Positions 42,620 to 50,904 of a DNA stretch of 64,000 nucleotides are shown piece after piece. The notes below the pieces were generated by a model. It worked only from the letters and a program-made list of their open reading frames with translations. It made no database searches and was not told where the DNA came from. Within the stretch, counting starts at the first letter, position 1. Each line of letters begins with the position of its first letter. The stretch covers positions 62,001-126,000 of the forward strand of contig CAXTJM010000009.1 of the NCBI GenBank assembly GCA_964244585.1, read 5' to 3'. A program made the translations under genes and the position numbers. This DNA comes from LMUY01 sp964244585 (GTDB taxonomy: Bacteria > Pseudomonadota > Alphaproteobacteria > Acetobacterales > Acetobacteraceae).

Positions 42620-43906
42620 ATGAGCCAAATTACCCGTGGAGCAGGAGGCTGGTCAAACAGGGACGAAGAGCGCTGGTGTGAAACATTTGTATTGACCGAT
42701 CTGGGACGCCCCGGCAGGTCTGCACGCCGGTATCGTCCGGCCCGGCGGCAAAGGATCAGCAGGATTACACCGGACGACACCCAGGCAGAGGCAAGCCAGG
42801 CCTACCCGTTCGACGAAGCCTGGTATTGCCGCACCTATGCGGATGTCGGGCAGGCCGTGGCGGCCGGCCTGTACGAAAATGGCCTGGAGCACTTCTGCAA
42901 GTTCGGGTCCGGCGAGCGGCGCTACCCCTGCGAGAAGGCGGAGGAAGACCACCGCATGGCCCGGGGGGCGTATGCCGAGGCGGGCATGGAAGTCACCGGG
43001 ACGGAACGGCGGGAGCGCGTCGAAGGGGCGTGGTCGGTCGATGTGGAGCAGGCGCCCGGCTGGTACTGGATGGCCCACCCGGCGGTGCGCGACCGGCTGA
43101 ACACGCTCGCCTCCGGCTCGCCGGACACAGACAGCTACGGCCACCTGGCCGCGCTGCTGCGGCAGCGGGGCGTGCGTGTGCCGATCGAGCGCGCCGTGTC
43201 CCTCGGCTGCGGTTTCGGCGGCCTGGAACGCGACCTCGCCAGCCGCGGCATCATCGACGAGATCGACGCCTACGACATCGCCCCGGGCGCGATCGTCGAG
43301 GCGAGGCGCCTGGCGCAGGCAGGCGGATTGACCGGCCTGCGCTACCACGTCGCGGATCTGGAAACCGAGGCCTTCACGCCGGGTCTGGTGGACGTCGTAT
43401 TCGCCCACCAGTCGGTGCACCATGTCGAGCGGCTGGACGAGCTCTTTGCCACCGTCTCCGCGATGCTCAAGCCGGGCGGCATCTTCCACCTGCATGAATT
43501 CGTCGGGCCGATCCGCTTCCAATGGACGGATGCCCAAATCGCTGCGGTCAACCGGTTGCTTGGCTCGCTCCCGCCGCGTCTTCGCGCCCTGCCGTCCGGC
43601 AAGCCTAGGCCGCTGCAAGGCCGCGCGACGGTGGCCGCCATGATCGCCGCCGACCCGAGCGAGGCGATCCGCTCCTCCGAGATCCTGGCCGTGCTGCGCG
43701 GCTACTTCGACATCCTGGAGACGCGTCCGCTCGGCGGCGCCCTGCTGCATCTCGCCTTGGCGGATATCGCGCAGAATTTCGATCCGGCCTCGGCAGAGGA
43801 CCGCGCCCTCCTGGAATCGTGGTTCGCCACGGAGGATGCGGCGATGCGGGACGGCACGGTCGGCAGCGACTTCATGGTCATCACGGCATTGAAGCGGGCC
43901 GGGTAG
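42620..43906 (+). CDS. Class I SAM-dependent methyltransferase with an N-terminal WY-type domain
   Basis: A 428-residue protein if ATG 42620 is used; TTG 42692 is an alternative, and neither has a good ribosome site. The N-terminal region has the AYPFDEAWYCRTYADVG pattern seen in polysaccharide-related glycosyl- and methyltransferases. The Rossmann methyltransferase core follows: AVSLGCGFGGLERDLASRG (motif I), IDAYDIAPGAIVEARR (motif II), and VDVVFAHQSVHHVERLDELF, LKPGGIFHLHEFVGP (motifs IV-V). The substrate is unknown. An inverted copy of its N-terminal motif lies just upstream. Confidence 0.8.
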   Translation: MSQITRGAGGWSNRDEERWCETFVLTDLGRPGRSARRYRPARRQRISRITPDDTQAEASQAYPFDEAWYCRTYADVGQAVAAGLYENGLEHFCKFGSGERRYPCEKAEEDHRMARGAYAEAGMEVTGTERRERVEGAWSVDVEQAPGWYWMAHPAVRDRLNTLASGSPDTDSYGHLAALLRQRGVRVPIERAVSLGCGFGGLERDLASRGIIDEIDAYDIAPGAIVEARRLAQAGGLTGLRYHVADLETEAFTPGLVDVVFAHQSVHHVERLDELFATVSAMLKPGGIFHLHEFVGPIRFQWTDAQIAAVNRLLGSLPPRLRALPSGKPRPLQGRATVAAMIAADPSEAIRSSEILAVLRGYFDILETRPLGGALLHLALADIAQNFDPASAEDRALLESWFATEDAAMRDGTVGSDFMVITALKRAG

Positions 43907-43945
43907 CCCGCGACCTCGGCCATCCAGGCCCGCGGCACAGGACCC

Positions 43946-45157
43946 TCAGCAAGGCGGGTCGGGCGATCCATTCCGAAGCCATGCGAGCGCAGCCTCCCCG
44001 GCGGCGAAGCCCGTGCTGAAGGCACCCTGGAGCAGGTAGCCGCCGGTGGGCGCCTCCCAGTCCAGCATCTCGCCGGCCGCGAATACACCGCCGGACGACA
44101 ACCCGGGCAGCGCGTCCAGCCGCAAGCCGCCGGCGGTCGAGATCGCGCGGGCCAGCCCGGTCACCGCGGTAAGGCGCAGCGGAAGGGCCTTGATGGCATG
44201 CGCCAGGTCCTCCGGCAGCCCGGCGCATTCGCGCAGAAGGGTGACGCAGACCGGTGGCAGCCCGACGGCCTTGCGCAGGAAGGTGGACAGGGATTGCGCC
44301 CGGCGCGGCCCATCCAACCGGCGGCGCAGCTCCGCCAATTCCAGGTCCGGGCGCAGATCGATGAAGGCGAGCGCCGAGCCATCCGCCCGGATCGTGTCGC
44401 GCAGGGACGCGGCAAGCGCATAGAATGGGCCGCCCTCCACCCCTTGGTCCGTCACGACCGCGTCGCCCGGCACCGTGCGGCCGGCGAAGCCGACCGTGAT
44501 GCGCTTCAACGGCATGCCGGCATGCCGGCCCATATGGGCGCTCCAGGGCGCGACGAAGCCGCAATTGGCCGGCTGGAACGGCAGCAGCAGGCTGGCGGGA
44601 AAGGCGGAAACCCACATCCCGTCCGAGCCTAGCCGAGGCCACGATGCGCCACCCGTGGCCAGCACCACTGCACCCCGCGCCACTTCGGCCGTCGGTTCGA
44701 ACCGCAGCGACCCGTCCGGAGCCCAGCCAAGCCAGCGGCGGCGCAAGCGGAACCGCACTCCCAGCGTATCCAGCCGCCTCAGCCATGCCCGCAGCAGCGG
44801 CGCCGCCTTCATGGCGCGCGGGAACACGCGGCCGCTGCTGCCGGTGAAGACCGGCTGCCCCAGCGCCTCGCACCAGGCGCGCAACGCGGCCGGCGGAAAG
44901 GCGGCGAGGGCAGGGGCCAGCGCCTCCCGTGCCGGACCATAGCGATCGAGCATGGCAGGCATCGGCTCGTCATGCGTCAGGTTCAGGCCGCCCACGCCCG
45001 CCATCAGCAGCTTGCGGCCGGGGGATGGCATGCGGTCGAACACCGTCACCGCCGCGCCGCCCAAGGCCAGCCGCTCCGCCGCCATCAACCCGGCCGGGCC
45101 GGCCCCGATGACGGCTGCACTGTTCAGCGCGGCGGAGGTGGGGGATGCTGCGGCCAT
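43946..45157 (-). CDS. FAD-dependent flavoprotein (HI0933/TIGR03862-like)
   Basis: A 403-residue flavoprotein. The dinucleotide motif AAVIGAGPAGLMAAERLALGG lies near the N-terminus, followed by the family segment SPGRKLLMAGVGGLNLTHDEP. A middle domain carries FTGSSGRVFPRAMKAAPLLRAWL, ATGGASWPRLGSDG and TVGFAGRTVPGDAVVTDQG, and the C-terminal FAD contact is SGGVFAAGEMLDWEAPTGGYLLQ. The reaction is not known. Its start ATG (45157) overlaps the start of the divergent oxidoreductase at 45156, so the two genes share their upstream region. Confidence 0.88.
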   Translation of the reverse strand: MAAASPTSAALNSAAVIGAGPAGLMAAERLALGGAAVTVFDRMPSPGRKLLMAGVGGLNLTHDEPMPAMLDRYGPAREALAPALAAFPPAALRAWCEALGQPVFTGSSGRVFPRAMKAAPLLRAWLRRLDTLGVRFRLRRRWLGWAPDGSLRFEPTAEVARGAVVLATGGASWPRLGSDGMWVSAFPASLLLPFQPANCGFVAPWSAHMGRHAGMPLKRITVGFAGRTVPGDAVVTDQGVEGGPFYALAASLRDTIRADGSALAFIDLRPDLELAELRRRLDGPRRAQSLSTFLRKAVGLPPVCVTLLRECAGLPEDLAHAIKALPLRLTAVTGLARAISTAGGLRLDALPGLSSGGVFAAGEMLDWEAPTGGYLLQGAFSTGFAAGEAALAWLRNGSPDPPC

Positions 45158-46277
45158 GATCGAGCGGGTGGACTCAGTTATTCTAGGGGCCGGCGTGGTG
45201 GGCCTCGCCGTGGCGCGGGCGCTGGCCCGGGCGGGACGCGACGTGCTGGTGCTGGAGGCGGCGGGCGGGATCGGCACCGTCACGTCCTCGCGCAACAGCG
45301 AGGTCGTGCATGCCGGTATCTACTATCCCACCGGTAGCCTCAAGGCCCGGCTCTGCGTTGCCGGCCGCGTGGCGTTGTACGAGTACTGTGCCGGGCACGG
45401 CGTGCCCGTGCAGAAGATCGGCAAGCTGATCGTCGCCAGCGACCCCGCGGAAACGCTGCGGCTGGAGGCCATCCAGGCGCAGGCGGCAGCCAACGGGGTG
45501 GAGCTGACCCTGCTCCCCGGCACCGCGGCCCGCGCGATGGAGCCTGCGCTGCGGGTGGATTCGGCGTTGCATTCGCCGGAGACCGGCATCGTGGACAGCC
45601 ACGCACTCATGCTGGCCTACCAGGGCGATCTGGAGCAAGCCGGCGGGATGGTTGCGTTCCACGCGCCGCTGCTGTCCGGAGCGGTGCTGGATGACGGCAT
45701 CCGCCTGGACGTGGGCGGCGACCAGCCCATGCAACTGGATTGCCGCGTCCTGGTGAACGCGGTGGGCCTGCACGCGCCCGAGGTGGCCCGCAGCATCGCC
45801 GGCATCCCGTCGCAGACCATCCCGCGATCGTACCTGTGCAAGGGGAACTATTACGGGCTGCAAGGCCGCGCGCCCTTCCGCCGCCTGATCTACCCGGTGC
45901 CGGAACCCGGGGGCTTGGGCGTGCACCTGACGCTGGACCTTGGCGGCCAGGCGCGGTTCGGACCCGACGTGGAGTGGGTGGACCGCGAGGAGTACGACGT
46001 GGATCTCGGCCGCTCCGCCGGCTTCTACGCCGCCATACGCCGCTACTGGCCCGGCCTGCCGGATGGCGCCCTGGTGCCGGGCTATGCCGGTATCCGTCCC
46101 AAGATCAGCGGACCCAAGGAACCGGCGGCGGATTTCGCGGTGCTGGGGCCGGCCGTGCACGGCGTGCCCGGGCTGGTCAACCTGTTCGGCATCGAAAGCC
46201 CCGGATTGACGGCCTCGCTGGCGATCGGGGCCATGGTGTTGGAGAGTTTGGAGGAGGCCACTGCCCATGCCGTCTGA
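45156..46277 (+). CDS. FAD-dependent oxidoreductase, L-2-hydroxyglutarate oxidase-like
   Basis: A 373-residue DAO-fold flavoprotein. The FAD motif VILGAGVVGLAVARALARAG is at residues 8-27, followed by SSRNSEVVHAGIYYPTGSLKARLCVAG, the LhgO hallmark, GIVDSHALMLAYQGDLE, YLCKGNYYGLQGRAPFRRLIYPVPE, and the C-terminal GIESPGLTASLAIG. LhgO oxidises L-2-hydroxyglutarate to 2-oxoglutarate. That substrate is likely but not proven; glycerol-3-phosphate-like substrates occur in relatives. It is divergent from the other flavoprotein with overlapping starts, and overlaps the methyltransferase gene downstream by 11 bases. Confidence 0.85.
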   Translation: MIERVDSVILGAGVVGLAVARALARAGRDVLVLEAAGGIGTVTSSRNSEVVHAGIYYPTGSLKARLCVAGRVALYEYCAGHGVPVQKIGKLIVASDPAETLRLEAIQAQAAANGVELTLLPGTAARAMEPALRVDSALHSPETGIVDSHALMLAYQGDLEQAGGMVAFHAPLLSGAVLDDGIRLDVGGDQPMQLDCRVLVNAVGLHAPEVARSIAGIPSQTIPRSYLCKGNYYGLQGRAPFRRLIYPVPEPGGLGVHLTLDLGGQARFGPDVEWVDREEYDVDLGRSAGFYAAIRRYWPGLPDGALVPGYAGIRPKISGPKEPAADFAVLGPAVHGVPGLVNLFGIESPGLTASLAIGAMVLESLEEATAHAV

Positions 46278-47043
46278 CACCTGGGATCCCGCACTCTACC
46301 GCCGCTTCGAAGTCCAGCGCACCCAACCCGCGCGTGACTTGCTGGCGCGGGTGGCGGTGGGGCAGCCGCGCTTCGTGGTCGACCTGGGTTGCGGCCCCGG
46401 CAATTCCACGGAATTGCTCGCGCATCGCTTTCCCGGCGCGGCGGTGCTCGGCGTCGACTCCTCGGACGCGATGCTGGTCTCGGCGCGCGAGCGGTTGCCG
46501 GGATGCCGGTTCGAGCCGGGCGACATCGCCAGTTGGGTCCCGGACGCCGCACCCGACCTGATCTACGCCAATGCCGCGCTGCAATGGGTGCCGGACCATG
46601 CGGCCTTGGTGCCCCGGCTGTTCGGCCTGTTGGCGCCCGGCGGCGTCCTGGCGGTCCAGGTGCCCGACAACCGCGATGAACCGTCCCACCGCCTCATGCG
46701 GGAGGTAGCGGCGGCAGGCCCGTGGGCGGCGGCCCTCGCCGGCGCCGGGGACCGCCTGCGCGTGCTGCCCCCCGCATCGTATTATGATTTGCTGGTCGGC
46801 ATGGGCGGCGAGGCGGAAGTCTGGCGCACCGTCTATCACCACCCGATGGCATCGCCCGCGGCGATCGTCGATTGGGTGAGCAGTACCGGCCTGCAGCCCT
46901 ATCTCAAGCTGCTCTCCGGGTCGGACCGGCCGCTGTTCCTGCAGCGATACGAGGCCGCTCTCGCCGAGAGTTATGCGGTGCGTGCCGATGGCCAGCGGTT
47001 GCTGCTGTTCCCCCGGTTGTTCTTCGTCGCTACGAAGCGCTGA
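46267..47043 (+). CDS. Trans-aconitate 2-methyltransferase-like protein
   Basis: A 258-residue methyltransferase of the Tam type. The N-terminus WDPALYRRFEVQRTQPARDLLARV is the family opening. Motif I is FVVDLGCGPGNSTELLAHRF, then VLGVDSSDAMLVSARERL, IYANAALQWVPDHAALV and LAVQVPDNRDEPSH. Tam neutralises trans-aconitate, a TCA-cycle by-product, by methyl ester formation. It overlaps the end of the LhgO-like gene, which also acts on a metabolite by-product, so the two may form a metabolite-repair pair (inference). Confidence 0.88.
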   Translation: MPSDTWDPALYRRFEVQRTQPARDLLARVAVGQPRFVVDLGCGPGNSTELLAHRFPGAAVLGVDSSDAMLVSARERLPGCRFEPGDIASWVPDAAPDLIYANAALQWVPDHAALVPRLFGLLAPGGVLAVQVPDNRDEPSHRLMREVAAAGPWAAALAGAGDRLRVLPPASYYDLLVGMGGEAEVWRTVYHHPMASPAAIVDWVSSTGLQPYLKLLSGSDRPLFLQRYEAALAESYAVRADGQRLLLFPRLFFVATKR

Positions 47044-47094
47044 CGAACCGCGCGTGAGAGGCCGTTCACGCAGTGCCTTCAAAGGAGGCCTTCC

Positions 47095-48408
47095 ATGCCG
47101 CATTTCGATCTCCTGATCCGCAATGGCGTCGCGATCCTTCCGTGGGGTGAGGCGAGGATCGATATCGGCGTGCGGAATGGCCGCATCGCCGCGTTGGGGT
47201 CGAGCGGAACCGCCGACGAGGTGATCGACGCCGCCGGGCTGCATGTGCTGCCGGGGTTGATCGATCCCCACGTCCACCTGCGCGATCCCGGCGACCCGGC
47301 GATCGAGACCATTCCGACCGGCACCAAGGCCGCCGTGCTGGGCGGGTTGACGGCGGTGTTCGACATGCCGAACACCAACCCCGCCATCACCGACGCCGAA
47401 CGCGTCGCCTGGAAGCAGGGCTACGTCGAAGCCAATAGCTGGTGCGACATCGGCCTGTATGTCGGCGCGACGAAGGCAAACACGCCCGATCTCGCCGCAT
47501 TGGAGACCCTGCCGGGCGTGTGCGCGGTCAAGGTGTTCGCCGGCAGTTCGACCGGGGACCTGCTGGTCGAGGACGATGCCAGCCTGGAGGCGGTGATGCG
47601 GTCCGGCCGCCGCCTCGTCGCCTATCACAGCGAGGACGAGTACCGGCTCCAGGCGCGCAAGGGATTGTTCCACTCGGGCATGCCGTATCGCAGCCACATG
47701 GATTGGCGCGACGAGGAATGCGCCCGGCTGGGAACGCAGCGGCTGATGGCCCTGGCGCGCAAGACCGGTCGACACGCCCACATCCTTCACGTCTCCACCG
47801 CATCCGAACTCGACCTGCTGCGCGAGCATCGCGACGTCGCCACCGTCGAGTTGCTGGTCAACCACCTGACGCAATGGGCGCCGGACGTGTACGACCGGCT
47901 GGGCGGCTTCGGCGTCATGAACCCGCCGATCCGCGGCAAGGAGCATTGGCACGCCGCTTGGGCCGCGATCCAGGACGGCACGGCGGACACGGTCGGCAGC
48001 GACCACGCCCCCCACCCCCGCGCGGCGAAGCTGAAGCCCTGGCCCGAAGTGCCGGCCGGGTTGACCGGGGTGCAGACCCTGGTGCCGGTCATGCTGGACC
48101 ACGTGTCCGCCGGCCGCCTGTCCCTGGCGCGCATGGTGGATTTGATGTGCGCCGGCCCGGCCAGGGTGTACGGCGTCGTCGGCAAGGGTCGGCTGGCCGC
48201 CGGCTACGACGCCGATCTCACCCTGGTCGACCTCAAGCGGACCCGGCGGATCGAGGATGACTGGATCGTCACGCCCTGCGGCTGGACGCCCTTCGCCGGC
48301 ATGACCGTGACCGGCTGGCCGCTGGCGACCATCGTGCGGGGCCGGGTGGTGATGCGGGAGGACGAGGTGCTGGGCCAGCCCGCCGGTCGGCTGGTGGCAT
48401 TCCGCTAA
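47095..48408 (+). CDS. Dihydroorotase (class I, PyrC/AllB-like)
   Basis: Dihydroorotase closes carbamoyl-aspartate to dihydroorotate in pyrimidine synthesis. The 437-residue amidohydrolase has LIDPHVHLRDPGD (His-x-His metal ligands), GLTAVFDMPNTNP, CAVKVFAGSSTGDLLV with the Lys expected to be carboxylated, HAHILHVSTASELD, and GSDHAPHPRAAK with the catalytic Asp. The C-terminal ADLTLVDLKRTRRI follows. ATG 47095 lies after AAAGGAGGCCTTCC, a strong ribosome site. Class I dihydroorotases without pyrB next to them occur; a dihydropyrimidinase-like role cannot be excluded. Confidence 0.88.
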   Translation: MPHFDLLIRNGVAILPWGEARIDIGVRNGRIAALGSSGTADEVIDAAGLHVLPGLIDPHVHLRDPGDPAIETIPTGTKAAVLGGLTAVFDMPNTNPAITDAERVAWKQGYVEANSWCDIGLYVGATKANTPDLAALETLPGVCAVKVFAGSSTGDLLVEDDASLEAVMRSGRRLVAYHSEDEYRLQARKGLFHSGMPYRSHMDWRDEECARLGTQRLMALARKTGRHAHILHVSTASELDLLREHRDVATVELLVNHLTQWAPDVYDRLGGFGVMNPPIRGKEHWHAAWAAIQDGTADTVGSDHAPHPRAAKLKPWPEVPAGLTGVQTLVPVMLDHVSAGRLSLARMVDLMCAGPARVYGVVGKGRLAAGYDADLTLVDLKRTRRIEDDWIVTPCGWTPFAGMTVTGWPLATIVRGRVVMREDEVLGQPAGRLVAFR

Positions 48409-48803
48409 TCCGTCAGGTTCAAGGTCTTCGGCCAGCGCGAGGTGATCTGCCGTTCCTGCTCTGCCGTGACGGCGGGCGTGTCGCCCACCCGGCGCGGCAG
48501 GTTGACGAAACTCTCCGGGTCCGACCAGCACTGGACGTCGCCCAGGGTCTTGCTGCAGTACGGTTCGGTGCGCGGCAGGTGCTCGCGCGGGGCGCAGTAA
48601 TCCTGCTGCCGATCCAGCCGGACGATCGAGCAATCCCGCCCGCTGACCGTCGATACGCCGATATCGACGATGTCGCGTCCGAACACCGCCACGCTGGCCG
48701 CTTCCGCGCCTCCGAGGGCGGCCGCGGCGACGCAGCCGCCGAGCGGGCCGGCGAGCGAGGCGAGGCATGCGGCGGTCAGCAGGGGACGGAACAGGGTGAT
48801 CAT
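48405..48803 (-). CDS. Small periplasmic lipoprotein, unknown
   Basis: A 132-residue protein with a lipoprotein signal (MITLFRPLLTAACLASLAG, lipobox GPLGGC, Cys at about residue 24). The mature part carries DCSIVRLDRQQDYCAPREHL, PYCSKTLGDVQCW and three or four cysteines likely in disulfides. No domain recognised. I chose ATG at 48803, where the signal begins, over the frame's 48833 start. It overlaps the convergent dihydroorotase stop by four bases. Confidence 0.75.
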   Translation of the reverse strand: MITLFRPLLTAACLASLAGPLGGCVAAAALGGAEAASVAVFGRDIVDIGVSTVSGRDCSIVRLDRQQDYCAPREHLPRTEPYCSKTLGDVQCWSDPESFVNLPRRVGDTPAVTAEQERQITSRWPKTLNLTD

Positions 48804-48895
48804 GGGCGCAGTGGACCATGGCCGGATGAACACAGGGTTTCCCGCGGCCGGGTCGGCCGCTATGGTCCGGCGCCGGGTTCAAGGGTTTGAAAAGC

Positions 48896-49564
48896 GTGGC
48901 CGATATCTTTGACGAACTGAATGAGGACCTGCGGGCCGAACGCGCCCGCGCGTTGGCCCGGCGCTATGGCGTGGCCGCCGCAGCCGCGCTGGTGGTTGTG
49001 CTGGCGGGCGTCGGCGGCTGGCAGGGCTGGGAATGGTGGCAGGGCCGCCGAGCCGAGGCGGTTGCCGGCCCGTTCCTCGCTGCATCCGGCGTGCTCACCC
49101 CCGGCGCGGCGCCCGGCCGCGCCACGGATCCGGACGCCTTCGCGAGGATCGCGAAGGACGGCCCGGCTGGATACCGGACCCTGGCGCTCCTGCAGGAAGC
49201 AGCGCTGCGGTGGGATGCCAAGGACCAATCGGCCGCATTGGCGCTGTGGAACCAGGTCAGCACCGATGGCGACGATGTCCTGCTGCGCGACCTGGCCAGC
49301 CTGCTCTGGGCGCAGCATTCGGTGGATGCGGGGGACCCGGCCGCGATCGCCGCGCGCACCGCGAAACTGGAGGCGCCCGCGAACGTCTGGCGCCCCCTGG
49401 CGCAGGAGGTGGACGCCATGGTCGCACTCCGCCAGGCAGACAAGGACAAGGCGATACGGCTGCTCCGCGGATTGCTGACGGACCCGCTTGCCGCGGATGG
49501 GCTGCGCCTGCGTGCCAGCGAGCTGCTGGTGGCGCTCGGCGCCCCGGCGGAGGCACGCGGATGA
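48896..49564 (+). CDS. YfgM-like membrane-anchored TPR protein
   Basis: A 222-residue protein with a short cytosolic N-terminus (VADIFDELNEDLRAERARAL), one membrane helix (AAAAALVVVLAGVGGWQGW) and a periplasmic helical repeat region (YRTLALLQEAALRWDAKDQ, LLRDLASLLWAQHSVD). This layout matches YfgM/DUF2133 proteins that assist the SecYEG translocon. GTG 48896 has AAGGG about ten bases upstream, better placed than the TTG at 48887. It precedes bamB with an ATGA overlap, as in the yfgM-bamB-der order known from E. coli. Confidence 0.85.
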   Translation: MADIFDELNEDLRAERARALARRYGVAAAAALVVVLAGVGGWQGWEWWQGRRAEAVAGPFLAASGVLTPGAAPGRATDPDAFARIAKDGPAGYRTLALLQEAALRWDAKDQSAALALWNQVSTDGDDVLLRDLASLLWAQHSVDAGDPAAIAARTAKLEAPANVWRPLAQEVDAMVALRQADKDKAIRLLRGLLTDPLAADGLRLRASELLVALGAPAEARG

Positions 49565-50901
49565 GTTCGCCTTGGCCTGGCCGTCGGCGCCTGCTGCGCA
49601 CCGCCGCCTTGCTGCCGCTGGCCGCTTTGCCGGGCTGTTCCTTTCTCGACGACCTGTTCGAGTCGGACAAACCACCATTGCCGGGCAAGCGCGAGGCCGT
49701 GATGGTGACGACGCATGGCATGGCGGTGGACCCGACGGGGACCGTGCCGATCACCTTGCCGGCCGCCGTGGTAAACGCGGAGTGGACGGAATCAGGCGGC
49801 AATGCAGCCCACGCCATGGGCAACCTCGTCTTGAACGACTTGACCCGCAGCTGGCGGCGCTCGATCGGCGAGGGAGGCGGCTACCGGCGGAAGATCACCG
49901 CGACACCGGTGGTTGCCGGCGGGCAGGTGTTCACGATGGATTCGGATGGCGCCATATCCGCCTTCGACCTGGCGACCGGCTCCCGGCGCTGGAACACGGA
50001 CACCCAGGGCAAGAAGGACCGCAGCACCAATGTCGGCGGCGGCATCGCCGTTGCGGGCGGCGTGCTATACGCCACGACCGGCCGCGCAGAGGCCTTGGCG
50101 CTGGACGCTGCCAGCGGGAAGATAAATTGGCGCGGCTCGTTGGGCGCGCCCGCCCGCTCCGCTCCGACGGTGGTGGAAGGCAGGCTGTTCGTGCCGACGC
50201 TCGACGAGCGGCTGGTCGCCCTGTCGACGGCGGATGGCAGCCAAATCTGGACCTACCAGGCCACCTCGTCGGGCACGATCGTGCTGGGAGAACCGGCGCC
50301 GGCCTATGCCGATGGCCTGGTGATCGCCGGCTTCGGGTCCGGGGACCTGGTCGCCCTGCGCGCCGATGGGGGCACCCTGGCATGGAGCGACAGCCTCGCC
50401 GCGGCGCGGGGTCGCAACAGCCTGGCCGACCTGTCCGCCATCCGTGCGCTGCCGGTGATTGCCAACAACGTGGTGTATGCGATCGGCGTAGGCGGTCTGC
50501 TGGTGGCACTCGACCTGCGCTCCGGCCGCCGGCTTTGGGAGCGGGAGGCCGCCGGCCAGAACACGCCCTGGGTCGCCGGCGACTGGATCTTCGTGCTGAC
50601 GCTGGAACAGCAGCTTGCGTGCCTCAACCGCGTCGATGGCCGCATCCGCTGGATGACGCAGATGGCGCGTTACGAAAACGTGGAGAAGTCGCGCGATCCC
50701 ATCTACTGGACGGGACCGCTGCTGGGGGGCCGATACCTCTATCTGGCGGGGTCTACCGAGCGGTTGACCGCAGTCAATCCGACGACGGGCGAGGTGCTGG
50801 GCACCATGGACCTGCCGGATGCCGTCGCCGTCGGGCTGGTTGCGGCGGCGGGCAAGCTGCTCGTCGTGACGGACGATGGCTCCCTGACTGCGTACGGGTA
50901 A
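49561..50901 (+). CDS. bamB: Outer-membrane assembly lipoprotein BamB
   Basis: BamB is a lipoprotein of the BAM complex that folds outer-membrane proteins. The 446-residue product has a lipoprotein signal (RRRLLRTAALLPLAALPGC, Cys at about residue 26). An eight-blade propeller of PQQ-like repeats follows: GAISAFDLATGSRRW, AEALALDAASGKINW, ERLVALSTADGSQIW, LLVALDLRSGRRLWERE, ERLTAVNPTTGEVLG. ATG overlaps the YfgM-like stop. It ends three bases before der, so all three are one unit. Confidence 0.95.
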   Translation: MSSPWPGRRRLLRTAALLPLAALPGCSFLDDLFESDKPPLPGKREAVMVTTHGMAVDPTGTVPITLPAAVVNAEWTESGGNAAHAMGNLVLNDLTRSWRRSIGEGGGYRRKITATPVVAGGQVFTMDSDGAISAFDLATGSRRWNTDTQGKKDRSTNVGGGIAVAGGVLYATTGRAEALALDAASGKINWRGSLGAPARSAPTVVEGRLFVPTLDERLVALSTADGSQIWTYQATSSGTIVLGEPAPAYADGLVIAGFGSGDLVALRADGGTLAWSDSLAAARGRNSLADLSAIRALPVIANNVVYAIGVGGLLVALDLRSGRRLWEREAAGQNTPWVAGDWIFVLTLEQQLACLNRVDGRIRWMTQMARYENVEKSRDPIYWTGPLLGGRYLYLAGSTERLTAVNPTTGEVLGTMDLPDAVAVGLVAAAGKLLVVTDDGSLTAYG

Positions 50902-50904
50902 ACC

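Noticed and set aside
46177..48882. 901-codon open frame on the minus strand
   Set aside because: It lies antisense to the Tam-like and dihydroorotase genes, which show complete catalytic motifs; the frame resembles no family.
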